Origin: Undibacterium sp. YM2
GTDB taxonomy: Bacteria; Pseudomonadota; Gammaproteobacteria; Burkholderiales; Burkholderiaceae_D
Direction of reading: 5' to 3'
DNA: 64,000 nt
Assembly: GCF_009937975.1 (NCBI RefSeq)
Contig: NZ_AP018441.1
Location: 1 to 64,000 of the forward strand
The first letter of the stretch is position 1. Every line of letters begins with the position of its first letter. Under the pieces are notes generated by a model. That model ran no database searches, had not been told where the DNA came from, and saw nothing but the letters and a program-made list of their open reading frames with translations. Shown piece after piece: positions 37,065 to 45,546 of this stretch. A program made the position numbers and the translations under genes.

Positions 37065-39478
37065 TTACGCCGTATTTGAATCCGGTGCTAACTTTAACAG
37101 CAAAATCGCTACTTTTGCACCGTTTGTATCGCTACGATTTTGAATATCGATCCTGCCGCCATGCTCATCGATGATTTTCTTCACCATTGCCAGCCCCAGA
37201 CCGGTGCCGCGTGGTTTGGAAGTGGCATAGGGTTCAAAAGCCCTGGCCAGGATTTTGCTGGAAAATCCGGGGCCGTTATCGATAATTGACAGGCGTACCG
37301 CAGAGTGTGCTATCTGGTCAGTTCCAGTGTAGCGCACTACATCGGTGATGACATCAATACGTGCCACAAAACCGGGAGTGGTATTGTCGGCAACAGCGTC
37401 CTGGGCGTTTTGTAAAAGATTGTGAATTACCTGGCGCAACTGGGTGGCGTCGCCCATGACCTTGGGTAAATCTGCTGCCATGGTCAGCTTGATGGCGTCC
37501 CGGCCATCTCCGGCGATATACAGGTGCAGCACTTCATCAATCAGGCCAGCGAGATTCAAGGGCATCAACACTGCGGGCGGCGTACGGGCATAGTCACGGA
37601 AGTCATCGACCATGCGCTTCATCGACGTCACCTGGTTGACGATGGTGGTTGTGCTCTTATTGAGTATCAGTACATCGGTTTCGCTGAGCTTGTCCTGTAA
37701 TTTCATTTGCAGACGCTCTGCTGACAGCTGTATCGGCGTCAGCGGGTTCTTGATTTCATGTGCGAGGCGGCGCGCCACTTCACCCCAGGCGATGGAACGC
37801 TGGGCAGAAATGATATTACTGATGTCATCGAACACCACCACATAACCACTGCCCGATGCCACCGGCAGGTGGGAACCACGGGCCAGCAGGGTAATGCTTT
37901 GTTCTTCTTCTGCCGCTACCGCTTCTGAGGGGGCTCCCGCTGCTCCTGCAGTTCCAGATACGGCAGGGGCAGCAGTCTTCTTGCCTTTATTCGGGCGCGG
38001 CACTTCAATTTGCTGTTGCCAGTGTTGTTCGCGTTCGTTTTCGCCACCGGCAGCCGACTGCGCATGCTGTTCAGAAAAAGCCTTGGAAATCGCAAAGGCA
38101 AAGGCCTGCATGCCATCAATATCGGCCAATGGCTTATTGATTTCGCTTTCCAGCCTGCGCTGCAGGATACGTTCTACCGATTCATTGCAAGTCACCAGAT
38201 TGCCATTCTGGTCCAGTACCATCACACCGGCGGACATGTTCGCCAGCACAGATTCCAGATAGGCCTTGGCGTTTTCCAGCTCATTGCGGTTTTTTTCCAC
38301 CGTGGCACGGGCGTCAAACAATTGCCGGGTCATAGTGTTGAAAGACTTGGTCAGGCTGCCCAGCTCATCGGTGCTGGTGACGATAGGGCGGGGCGAGAAA
38401 TTACCTTCGGTCACGGCCTTGGTACCCTCTGCCAGCAACAACAGCGGCCTGGCCAGTTCACCCGAAATCAAAAACGCGCTGGTGATTGCTGCAACTATCG
38501 CCAGCAACAAGGTCAGCGTCAGGGTGATGATGTACATCTTTTTCAGGTTCACCCGGCCTATGGATCGTACCTGGTATTCACGGGAGGCATTGCTCAGGGC
38601 TTCGGCATGCATCGCCAGATTCGCTGGTACTGGCTGTATCAGTTGCAGGTACAGGGCTTCGTTTTGCAGGGATATCCAGCCCGTCGTCATACGCAAAGGT
38701 ACCACCACGCGCGAGCGCAGGATGCGGGCAGGTTCAGGTGCCAGTGCCGGTCTGGTAGCACCGCGGGTTTCTGCACTGCTGGCAGAACTTGCCGGGCTTG
38801 CAGCAGGATCATCTGCCGCTGGCTGTATCAGTTTTTCATCCCTGGCAGCGTAATAACGCGACAGCTTGACTTGCCTGATCATTTCCGGCGTAGGCAATTC
38901 AGGTAGCAGGCTGCTGACATTGTCATTGGCAGAGGCAATCAGGCGGCCCTTGCTATTGACGATCGTGGCTTCCTGTATCTGCATGCGTTCACGCAGGCGC
39001 GACAGATGGATGGACATTGAGCTCTCAGACGGATCAGACAATTCTGACGCCATGTCATTGGCCTTGGATTGCAAGTCCGCCAGCAAGAAATCAAGCGCAG
39101 TCAGCCCATGTTCTTGCCAGAATCGAGTGCAGACTCGACCTTGACGTCAAACCAGGATTCGATGGAGCGCGAGACAAACTGTACTGAAACCAGGTAAATC
39201 ACGCTGCCCGGCAAAATACCAACGAGGGCAAACAAGACCACCAGCCTGGTCATCAGTTTGGAACCGAACTCCTTGGCACGGAAACGGCGGAACAAACGCA
39301 ATACCAGCGTCAGCACCAGGACCAGCAAGGCCAGGGCAACTACGGCATTGGCGTCCAGCAGCCATTCATAGTAACGCTCAAAACGCGCAGAATTTTCCTG
39401 TACTGTGGTCAGGAAAAACAGCAGGATGCTCATCAGAGCGCCGCCGATAATCAGTGCATACCGCAAAAATCTTGTCAC
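37065..39478 (-). pseudogene. ntrY: NtrY-like sensor histidine kinase, interrupted by a one-base frameshift
   Basis: Two adjacent reading frames together make one NtrY. Frame 1 (39478-39101) is the N-terminal part with membrane helices and VSVQFVSRSIESWFDVKVES, stopping after GKNMG. Frame 2 (from about 39100 down to 37065) continues LTALDFLLADLQSKANDMAS, then a periplasmic sensor region, second membrane helix, HAMP, PAS, HisKA with VARRLAHEIKNPLTPI and HATPase with GTGLGLAMVKKIIDEHGG. Restoring one base at ATGGGCTGA gives a continuous protein of about 804 residues. This may be a sequencing error beside a GGG run or a real inactivation. The gene overlaps DUF4390 by 4 bases (ATGA). Confidence 0.85.
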
Positions 39479-40062
39479 TTGTCTTCAGCCTTGAAGGAAA
39501 AACGCTTCCACTCGGTTTTCTGGCTCCAGTGACTGTCGTTGAAGCTGGGTATCTGCAAATGCATGGGGATCTTGCTCAGGCCCATGCGCAATTGCAAGGC
39601 AACATTGTAGGTGGCACCAGCCGAGAGCAGGGATTTGTCAGCAATCAGCCAGCGATTCGGGCGTGTCACCAGGTTCAGTGCCGCATCCAGAGAGGGGAAG
39701 TTTTGTTGCAAGCCATTATTAATGGTGGCGCTGTATTGCTGCGTCCATTCATTATAGGCAATCCTGACCAGGTATTCGCTGCGCACGACCTTTTCATCCA
39801 CCCAGTACCAGCGTGAACGGGTCAGCTCTACCTCGGTCGTGAACGATACCGGGATGCCATCGCGGATAGCCTTGCGCAAGCTGTCACTGAGTTCCAGCGA
39901 GAAACTGGCCGCCAGGCGGTAACCTTCGTCACTGGCTTCTATCCTGGCGGTTTTGACTTCCACATCGGCAGCCTGGGCCGCAGGCACCACTGCCATTGCC
40001 AACAGCGCCAACATCAAAGTCAGCGAAAACTGGCGCAGCAGGGAAGCGAAACGTCTGAACAT
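39475..40062 (-). CDS. DUF4390 domain protein, exported
   Basis: This 195-residue protein has a signal peptide (ending PAAQAAD) and a beta-rich body with RDGIPVSFTTEVELTRSRWYW, matching DUF4390. It always accompanies ntrY in Betaproteobacteria; the function is unknown. The start at ATG 40062 (MFRRFASLL) was preferred to the upstream in-frame 40122. It sits between rsmB and ntrY in one transcription unit. Confidence 0.85.
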   Translation of the reverse strand: MFRRFASLLRQFSLTLMLALLAMAVVPAAQAADVEVKTARIEASDEGYRLAASFSLELSDSLRKAIRDGIPVSFTTEVELTRSRWYWVDEKVVRSEYLVRIAYNEWTQQYSATINNGLQQNFPSLDAALNLVTRPNRWLIADKSLLSAGATYNVALQLRMGLSKIPMHLQIPSFNDSHWSQKTEWKRFSFKAEDK

Positions 40063-40118
40063 GCAATCAATACGGAAACAAAAGTCTGCTAATGATAGCT
40101 TGAACTTGTTGGCATTCG

Positions 40119-41584
40119 TCAATTTTGCAGTGGTTTTTGAAACAATGCATAGAACAAACCGTCATGTTCGTTGTTGCTTTCGGACGTATTGCCCATGCTG
40201 GGCAGTAATTGGCCTGGTGCATCCAGGCGTTCTGCCCCGTTGCGGGTGGCAAAGGCGGCTGCCTGGGCTTCTGATTCCAGCGGCCAGATTGAGCAGGTGA
40301 CCATCAGCATCTTGCCGCCCGGTTTCAGCATGCGCCACAGATTATCGAGGATGCGGGCGGACAGTGCCGCCAACTGGGCAGCATCGGTCTTGCGGCGCAG
40401 CCAGCGGCTGTCCGGGTGACGCCTGACCACGCCAGAGGCCGTGCAGGGCACGTCAGCCAGGATGCGGTCATAAGGCTGGCTATCCCACCAGTTATTACGG
40501 GTGGCATCGCCTTCCTTGATAGTCGCAAACAGTTTCAGGCGCGCCAGGTTTTCATGGATGCGCTGGATACGGGCGGGGTCGGTATCGACGGCAGTCAGTT
40601 CAATATCGGCCAGTTCCAGCAAATGGCCAGTCTTGCCGCCGGGGCAGCGCAAGCGTCGAGCACCCGCATGCCTGCCTGTACATCCAGCAAGGGAGCGGCC
40701 AGTTGCGCTGCGGCATCCTGCACGGACACCACGCCAGCTTCAAAGCCAGGAATGTTTTGCACCGGCATAGGACGGTCAAGGCGTACGGCAAACGGACCTA
40801 TCTGGCTGGCGCCGATTTGCTGGCTGGCCAATAATTCCAGATAGGCAGCCACCGTACTGGCACGCTGATTGACCCGCAAAGTCAGAGGCGGGGCATGGTT
40901 GCCACAGCTTAAAATCGCTTGCCAGTCTTGCGGGTAGGCTGCCTTGCACTGATCTACCCACCATTGCGGGTAATTCCATGCGGCTGCCGGTTGCTTCATG
41001 ACCAGCTTCAGTAACTCATCTTTTTCACGCAGGTAGCGGCGCAGCACGGCATTCACCATGCCCTTGGCAAATACCATGTGCGGGCTGGAGGTGGCGGCGT
41101 TTACTGCCTGATCCACCACCACAAATTCTTCATACGCTTTTTCCTCATCGCCTTCGTTGCCCACCAGTAAGGTCAGGGCGCAGCACAGCAGGCTATACAA
41201 CAAGGCCGGTTCCGGCGTCTTGTTGGTCATGATCTTCAGCAAGGCATCAACCCGGCCCACCTGGCGCATGGTACGGTAGGCAATATCCTGGATAGCGCCA
41301 CGGGCTTGCGGCAAAGGGTTGGTTTGCGTGAATACCCGGGCCAGCGCCTGTGGCAGCGCCGTACCTTCCAGCACATAGGCCACTGCCTGTGCTGCACCGA
41401 CCAGGCTGAAAGCCAGCGAGTCTGCCTTGACTTCTACAGTCTCAAATTCGACCTGCGGCTTATTGCTGTCGCGGGATGTACTACCTGCGCGTGCAGTGCT
41501 GCCATTCGCATTGCCACTCGCGGCATTTGTGCTACGGGCAGGTTTGGCTGGTCGGCCCAGGGTTTTTCTTGGTTGATCTTGCAT
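40119..41584 (-). pseudogene. rsmB: 16S rRNA m5C967 methyltransferase RsmB, interrupted by a one-base frameshift
   Basis: The N-terminal frame (41584-40595) has a basic low-complexity tail, the NusB-like RNA-binding domain (SLVGAAQAVAYVLEGTALPQAL) and the start of the methyltransferase domain to VLDACAAP. The second frame (from about 40640 to 40119) resumes with GGKTGHLLEL, then DVPCTASGVVRRHPD (catalytic Cys) and MLMVTCSIWPLE (second Cys). Adding one G to CCGGCGGC restores AAPGGKTGHLLEL, the SAM-binding motif, giving about 488 residues. As it stands the protein would be inactive. Either a sequencing error at a short G/C run or a genuine mutation. Confidence 0.87.
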
Positions 41585-41801
41585 ACTTTTATTGGATGGA
41601 TTCGCAATACCGCAATAAATTGCCTTTGTGGCAATTTAACATAAATTCGCCCGCCAGCACATTCTGCCCATAAAAATGGCAGGCTGGATCATGGCGAAAG
41701 GGCGCTAGTGTAACAGCCTTGCTGCCTTAATCTGTTTTCTTCGGGGCGAAACCATGCCTGGCTGGTTTCCAATTCCATGTTCACCATCAGATAAACTGCT
41801 T

Positions 41802-42686
41802 TCAGGCGGCTTTTTGTATCTGTTCCAAAGGGGTAAATTGCTGGAGTTCCAGCCAGGTGCGCAAGTCGTCGAATACCTGGGTGGCATCGAGCTCATTAAA
41901 TATCTCGTGATAGAAACCGGGGTAAAAATGCTCCCTGAACCGGGATGCATCCAGTTTTTCCAGGAAGCGCCTGCTGCCGGCAGGATCGACCAGGTGATCA
42001 TCCTCTGCCACCATCATCAGCAGGGGGATGCTTAATTCAGCAGCATGGGAATGGCAATAGTCCATGGCCTGCAACATGCTGGTCAGCAGGCGTGCACTCA
42101 GGCGTGTATGTACCAGGGCATCATTTTGATAGGCGAGTACCACTTCGCCATCATGGGATAAATAGCGAGTTTGCAAGCCGTTTGGCAAGCCAACGCCGGG
42201 GATCAGGCTGGAAGCCACTTTCAGCAAGCCATGCTGCAGGCTGGACATGCGTATTGCCAGCGCAGGGGAAGATAAAATCAGGGCACGCAAGGGGCTCAGT
42301 TGTTCCAGTGCGTAGCGGGCAGCGAACAGGCCACCCATGCTATGTCCTAACAGGATGGGCGGGCCAGCCAGTGACTGGCTAAAGTCGCTGATGACCATCT
42401 GGGCGTCACGCAGCAGACACATGGAGTCCGGTACGTCACCGCTGCCACCATCAGACTGGCCATGACCACGGTGATCATAAGTACGTACGACAAAACCCAG
42501 GGTATTGAAAAACCTGGCGACATGGGCATAGCGGCCACAGTGTTCGCCCAGGCCGTGCATGATGACCACCCCTTGCCGGGGTTGCTCCATGAGCGCTTCC
42601 GCGAGTGGCCAGTCACGCACAAAAATCGCCTTGCCGTCGGCGCTGCTGAGTTCGAATTCCCTGGTATTTTCTACGTGGGAAGTCAT
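41802..42686 (-). CDS. Alpha/beta hydrolase, monoacylglycerol-lipase-like
   Basis: This 294-residue lysophospholipase/monoacylglycerol lipase-type hydrolase has the oxyanion HGLGEHCGRYAHVA, YDHRGHGQSDG, nucleophile GHSMGG, acid in AEDDHLVDPAGS and His in YPGFYHEIFNE. The N-terminus MTSHVENTREF at 42686 follows the DUF1840 stop by 4 bases, so the genes are co-transcribed. There is no signal peptide. Confidence 0.87.
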   Translation of the reverse strand: MTSHVENTREFELSSADGKAIFVRDWPLAEALMEQPRQGVVIMHGLGEHCGRYAHVARFFNTLGFVVRTYDHRGHGQSDGGSGDVPDSMCLLRDAQMVISDFSQSLAGPPILLGHSMGGLFAARYALEQLSPLRALILSSPALAIRMSSLQHGLLKVASSLIPGVGLPNGLQTRYLSHDGEVVLAYQNDALVHTRLSARLLTSMLQAMDYCHSHAAELSIPLLMMVAEDDHLVDPAGSRRFLEKLDASRFREHFYPGFYHEIFNELDATQVFDDLRTWLELQQFTPLEQIQKAA

Positions 42687-42690
42687 GGCT

Positions 42691-43035
42691 TTATACGCCC
42701 CACATGACTTCACGCTGCATCTTGTTGGCGGCGTGCAGCATCTCAAGCACAGGGAAGGCCCTGGTGGCAAAGCTCACGGGTTCTGGAGCTTCATGCTCAT
42801 TATCATCACCATTTTCATTGTGATGGGCATTCACATCGCGGCTCACTTCTTCAGAAATGGAATGTGCCTTGCTTTCGGCAACGGCAGCTTCTATCTTTTC
42901 TATTGCCTGAGGCAACTCTGGAGGTGTAATGATGCCGCGTTCTACATCCTTGTGCAAAAGATCCAGGATGCGACGCGCATGTTCTTTGTACATGGTGATT
43001 TCTGTAGCAGCTTTGGATTTGAACGTGATCAGCAT
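42691..43035 (-). CDS. DUF1840 family protein
   Basis: This 114-residue protein begins MLITFKSKAATEITM, the signature of DUF1840, a Burkholderiales-type family of unknown function. The middle is acidic and His/Asn-rich (NAHHNENGDDNEHEAPEP), the kind of stretch that might bind metal. GGGG eight bases before ATG 43035 supports this start. Confidence 0.82.
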   Translation of the reverse strand: MLITFKSKAATEITMYKEHARRILDLLHKDVERGIITPPELPQAIEKIEAAVAESKAHSISEEVSRDVNAHHNENGDDNEHEAPEPVSFATRAFPVLEMLHAANKMQREVMWGV

Positions 43036-43171
43036 GGACATTTCCCCTATTTTTCTATGATATGTGAAGATTAAGCGGCCAGGCACCAGCGGTGCGCCAG
43101 CAACATCAGTCTGGCTACGCTCACTTATATAATAATCCCAAATTGTGCGCTTGTCGTTTCAGATTGTTGCT

Positions 43172-43675
43172 TCAGCCGGATTTGAAAGAAGTCATATAGG
43201 TGTCAATGACATCCTGCTTCATGTCTTTTTCCTGGCCGAGCATGATAATTTGATACACCCAGGGGCCGCGAGTCAAAAAGCGGCCTACCATCATGATGGG
43301 CTGGCCATTACGCAGCTTGCCACGTACTTCCAGCATGTCTGTGCCTGTGCTTCTGGTAGTTTCTGGCGTTCCCTGAATATTTCTGATCATGCCTTTCTTC
43401 ATGGCTTCCATGACCAGGCCTGCTTTGCCAGCATCCTCTAGCTTTGTGCTGCCAACCGCAAAACTGATGCCGCCCACCTCACCGGCCAGCATATCCATTT
43501 TCAGGTTGATGCCTTCGAGTTGCATGTCCTTGCTGTCGGTCAGGGGTTTGCCCGGCATCAGGATGGAAAAAGGCGCATTGCTGCCCCTGGCATCCCGCCA
43601 GTCAAATTTAGGGCTGCAGGCATTCAGCAATAGCAGGCTGGCAAGCAGCAGGGTGCAACGGAGTACTGGTTTCAT
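43172..43675 (-). CDS. Putative lipoprotein
   Basis: This 167-residue protein begins at MKPVLRCTLLLASLLLLNAC with a lipobox (LLNAC) for lipid attachment at Cys20. The mature part contains ILMPGKPLTDSKDM and GRFLTRGPWVYQIIMLG, a pattern seen in small periplasmic proteins of unknown function in Burkholderiales. I do not recognise a specific family. It is monocistronic. Confidence 0.65.
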   Translation of the reverse strand: MKPVLRCTLLLASLLLLNACSPKFDWRDARGSNAPFSILMPGKPLTDSKDMQLEGINLKMDMLAGEVGGISFAVGSTKLEDAGKAGLVMEAMKKGMIRNIQGTPETTRSTGTDMLEVRGKLRNGQPIMMVGRFLTRGPWVYQIIMLGQEKDMKQDVIDTYMTSFKSG

Positions 43676-43965
43676 GGAGATCAAATCGATAAGATTGCGA
43701 GAAGGCATTCATGTTTACGGCTTTCTTGCCGTCAACAACATGAAAAACCACTACATGATAATTCCTTTGTACCGATTGCGCCTGTTTTTGCAAATAACGG
43801 CGGTGTCCGCAAATTGACAGGTGTTTTACTCTCTGTCTTCAGCAACAAGCCACTCTGCGCAGTTATACAGTGGGGTATCATGACAACTGAGCATAGATAA
43901 CTGCGAACAGATAAGTCTGAGCAGGTAGGACCGGGTATGTTTTCATTTCATTTTTTGGTGCTGTG

Positions 43966-44303
43966 ATGTCACTTTTCAAGTTCTCTGGGATTTTTTTGCT
44001 GATGCTGACATCGCTGACGGCTTGCGACCGCCTGGGTTTGCCTGACCCGCGAAAGAAGCAGCGGCCCGCGAATCAGATGCCCGTGCCACCGGCAGCGCCT
44101 GCCGCCATGCTGGCCGCGCCATAGAAGACTGTTATGCCCTGAACCCTGATGCTGCCCGCTCAGCCGTTTATGCCGGATGGAAGGAAATGAACGACTATAT
44201 GCGGGAAAACAAGATCGATGTCGTCAAGCCCGAGCTGGCCAAATCCGAACCACCGAAAACCGAGGAAAGCAGCGCCTCCGCCAGTGCCAAGGCATCAAAG
44301 TAA
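43966..44303 (+). pseudogene. Small lipoprotein gene with an apparent one-base frameshift
   Basis: ATG 43966 starts a lipoprotein (signal and lipobox LTSLTAC then DRLGLPDP) whose frame stops early at 44124. The neighbouring frame continues from about 44052 with EAAARESDARATGSACRHAG then RAIEDCYALNPDAARSAVYA and a Lys/Glu/Ser tail, ending at TAA 44303. Changing CGAAAG to CGAAAAG (one more A) joins both into a sensible 112-residue protein, so the open frame seen is most likely one broken gene. It lies 9 bases before the GNAT gene. Confidence 0.65.
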
Positions 44304-44312
44304 AGTTCAAAA

Positions 44313-44807
44313 ATGGTGGTACGTACCATGCAGCCAGCCGACCTGGCAGCTGTCTATCATATACAGACCCAGGCTTATGTGGCCGACATGGTGGAAGCCC
44401 CCACATTACTGGCCAGCCGCCTGGCGGCAGCACCAGCTTGTGCCTGGGTGGCCGAGCTTGGCAATCAGGTAGTCGCTTACCTTGCAGCCTATCCTTCACG
44501 CTTTGGGAAGATTTCTGCCCTGGGACAGGAATTCCAGCCCGCCCAGCCAGCCAATGCGCTCTACCTGCATGATATGGCCGTCGCACCAGAGCAGGCCGGT
44601 CAGGGGTTGGCCCGTGCCATACTGGCAAGCGCACTGGAATATGCAGCTGCGCAAGGCTGGCAATATGCCTGCCTGGTCTCCGTACAAAGTACCCGGTCTT
44701 ACTGGCAAAAACTCGGATTCATAGCGCAGACTGACCTGGATGAAGAACAACAGGCAAAGCTCGACAGCTATGTGGGGCCTGCCTTTTATATGGTCAGGGC
44801 CTTGTAA
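44313..44807 (+). CDS. GNAT family N-acetyltransferase
   Basis: This 164-residue protein has the GNAT fold. MVVRTMQPADLAAVYHIQ is the N-terminal strand-helix, YLHDMAVAPEQAGQGLARAI the acetyl-CoA-binding motif A (Q/GxxGxG variant), and SYWQKLGFI motif B. The acceptor substrate is unknown. It lies 9 bases after the frameshifted lipoprotein gene, likely co-transcribed. Confidence 0.85.
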   Translation: MVVRTMQPADLAAVYHIQTQAYVADMVEAPTLLASRLAAAPACAWVAELGNQVVAYLAAYPSRFGKISALGQEFQPAQPANALYLHDMAVAPEQAGQGLARAILASALEYAAAQGWQYACLVSVQSTRSYWQKLGFIAQTDLDEEQQAKLDSYVGPAFYMVRAL

Positions 44808-44818
44808 AGCCACAATGG

Positions 44819-44863
44819 AAAAAAGCGGCTTTGCCAGCCAGGGTGGCTGGGCAAATCCGCTTT
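44819..44863 (-). terminator. Terminator of the DUF1161 gene
   Basis: A long interrupted stem (AAAGCGG / CCGCTTT outside, TTTGCC / GGCAAA and GCC / GGC inside) is followed on the minus strand by a T6 run. It lies between the convergent GNAT and DUF1161 genes and may stop transcription from both sides. Confidence 0.7.
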
Positions 44864-44892
44864 GCAGGCCTGGTTGTGATGAGTTCTAGCGG

Positions 44893-45153
44893 TTATTCTT
44901 CTGCCTTGCTGCCAGACTTTTCTTTTTTGTAGATAATTTTCTTTTTGCCACCTTCGCAGGTGCCGACCACGCGGTGCTTGGTTTCAGTGTCTTTGGATAC
45001 CACCTGCAGACTGTAATTGCTGACTCCTTTGCCCTCCAGCTTTGCTGCCACCTTGTCTTTGATTACTTCGCAAGAAGTGACTTCGGCCCAGGCCGGGGCG
45101 CTGCCGAGCAACAAACTGATGACCAGACCTTTGATCCAAACGCTTTTTCTCAT
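44893..45153 (-). CDS. DUF1161 family periplasmic protein
   Basis: This 86-residue protein has a cleavable signal peptide (to SAPAWAE), then SCEVIKDKVAAKLEGKGV and RVVGTCEGGKKKIIY with two Cys likely forming a disulfide. These features match DUF1161, small exported proteins of unknown function. The C-terminus is Lys/Glu-rich. Confidence 0.8.
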   Translation of the reverse strand: MRKSVWIKGLVISLLLGSAPAWAEVTSCEVIKDKVAAKLEGKGVSNYSLQVVSKDTETKHRVVGTCEGGKKKIIYKKEKSGSKAEE

Positions 45154-45546
45154 TTTGCTTGCTCCCTCTCCAAGTTTTTATGCAATACCCGGGCAAGCCA
45201 TCGTTGGCATGTATCCAGGTACATTCTTAAAACCGTAACATTTCCCGGATATTTTTAACAGGAATAAATAGTTACTTCATAGAAAGCGTGGTAAATCGTC
45301 TGCATATTTGCTGCTGACTGATAAAGTCCCGCTGTTGCAAGGTGTATTTCATCAACATGGTAGCAAGCCCTGATAGTCATGTTTGTGTATATTCTTGTCG
45401 ATATAAAAACTATCAGTCACTGTTGAGTACCGGAATAGAATATATTTACATTACAGTATTATTTGAAAATCAAAATTTCATCACTTCAATATTTCAGGCA
45501 ACATACGGGTCTATCAACTTGCCAGACTTGAGCACAAGGATCAGCT
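45154..45546. other. 393-base spacer upstream of the sensor kinase gene
   Basis: This A/T-rich spacer has no open frame of note. TGATAGT (45371-45377) and ACTATCA (45409-45415) are a perfect inverted pair 31 bases apart that could be a regulatory loop or operator pair. No recognised promoter motif was assigned. Confidence 0.4.

Noticed and set aside
37916-38906. Plus-strand frames across ntrY as separate genes
   Set aside because: They are antisense shadows of the kinase coding sequence, rich in Gln/Arg from frame complementarity, without homology I recognise.
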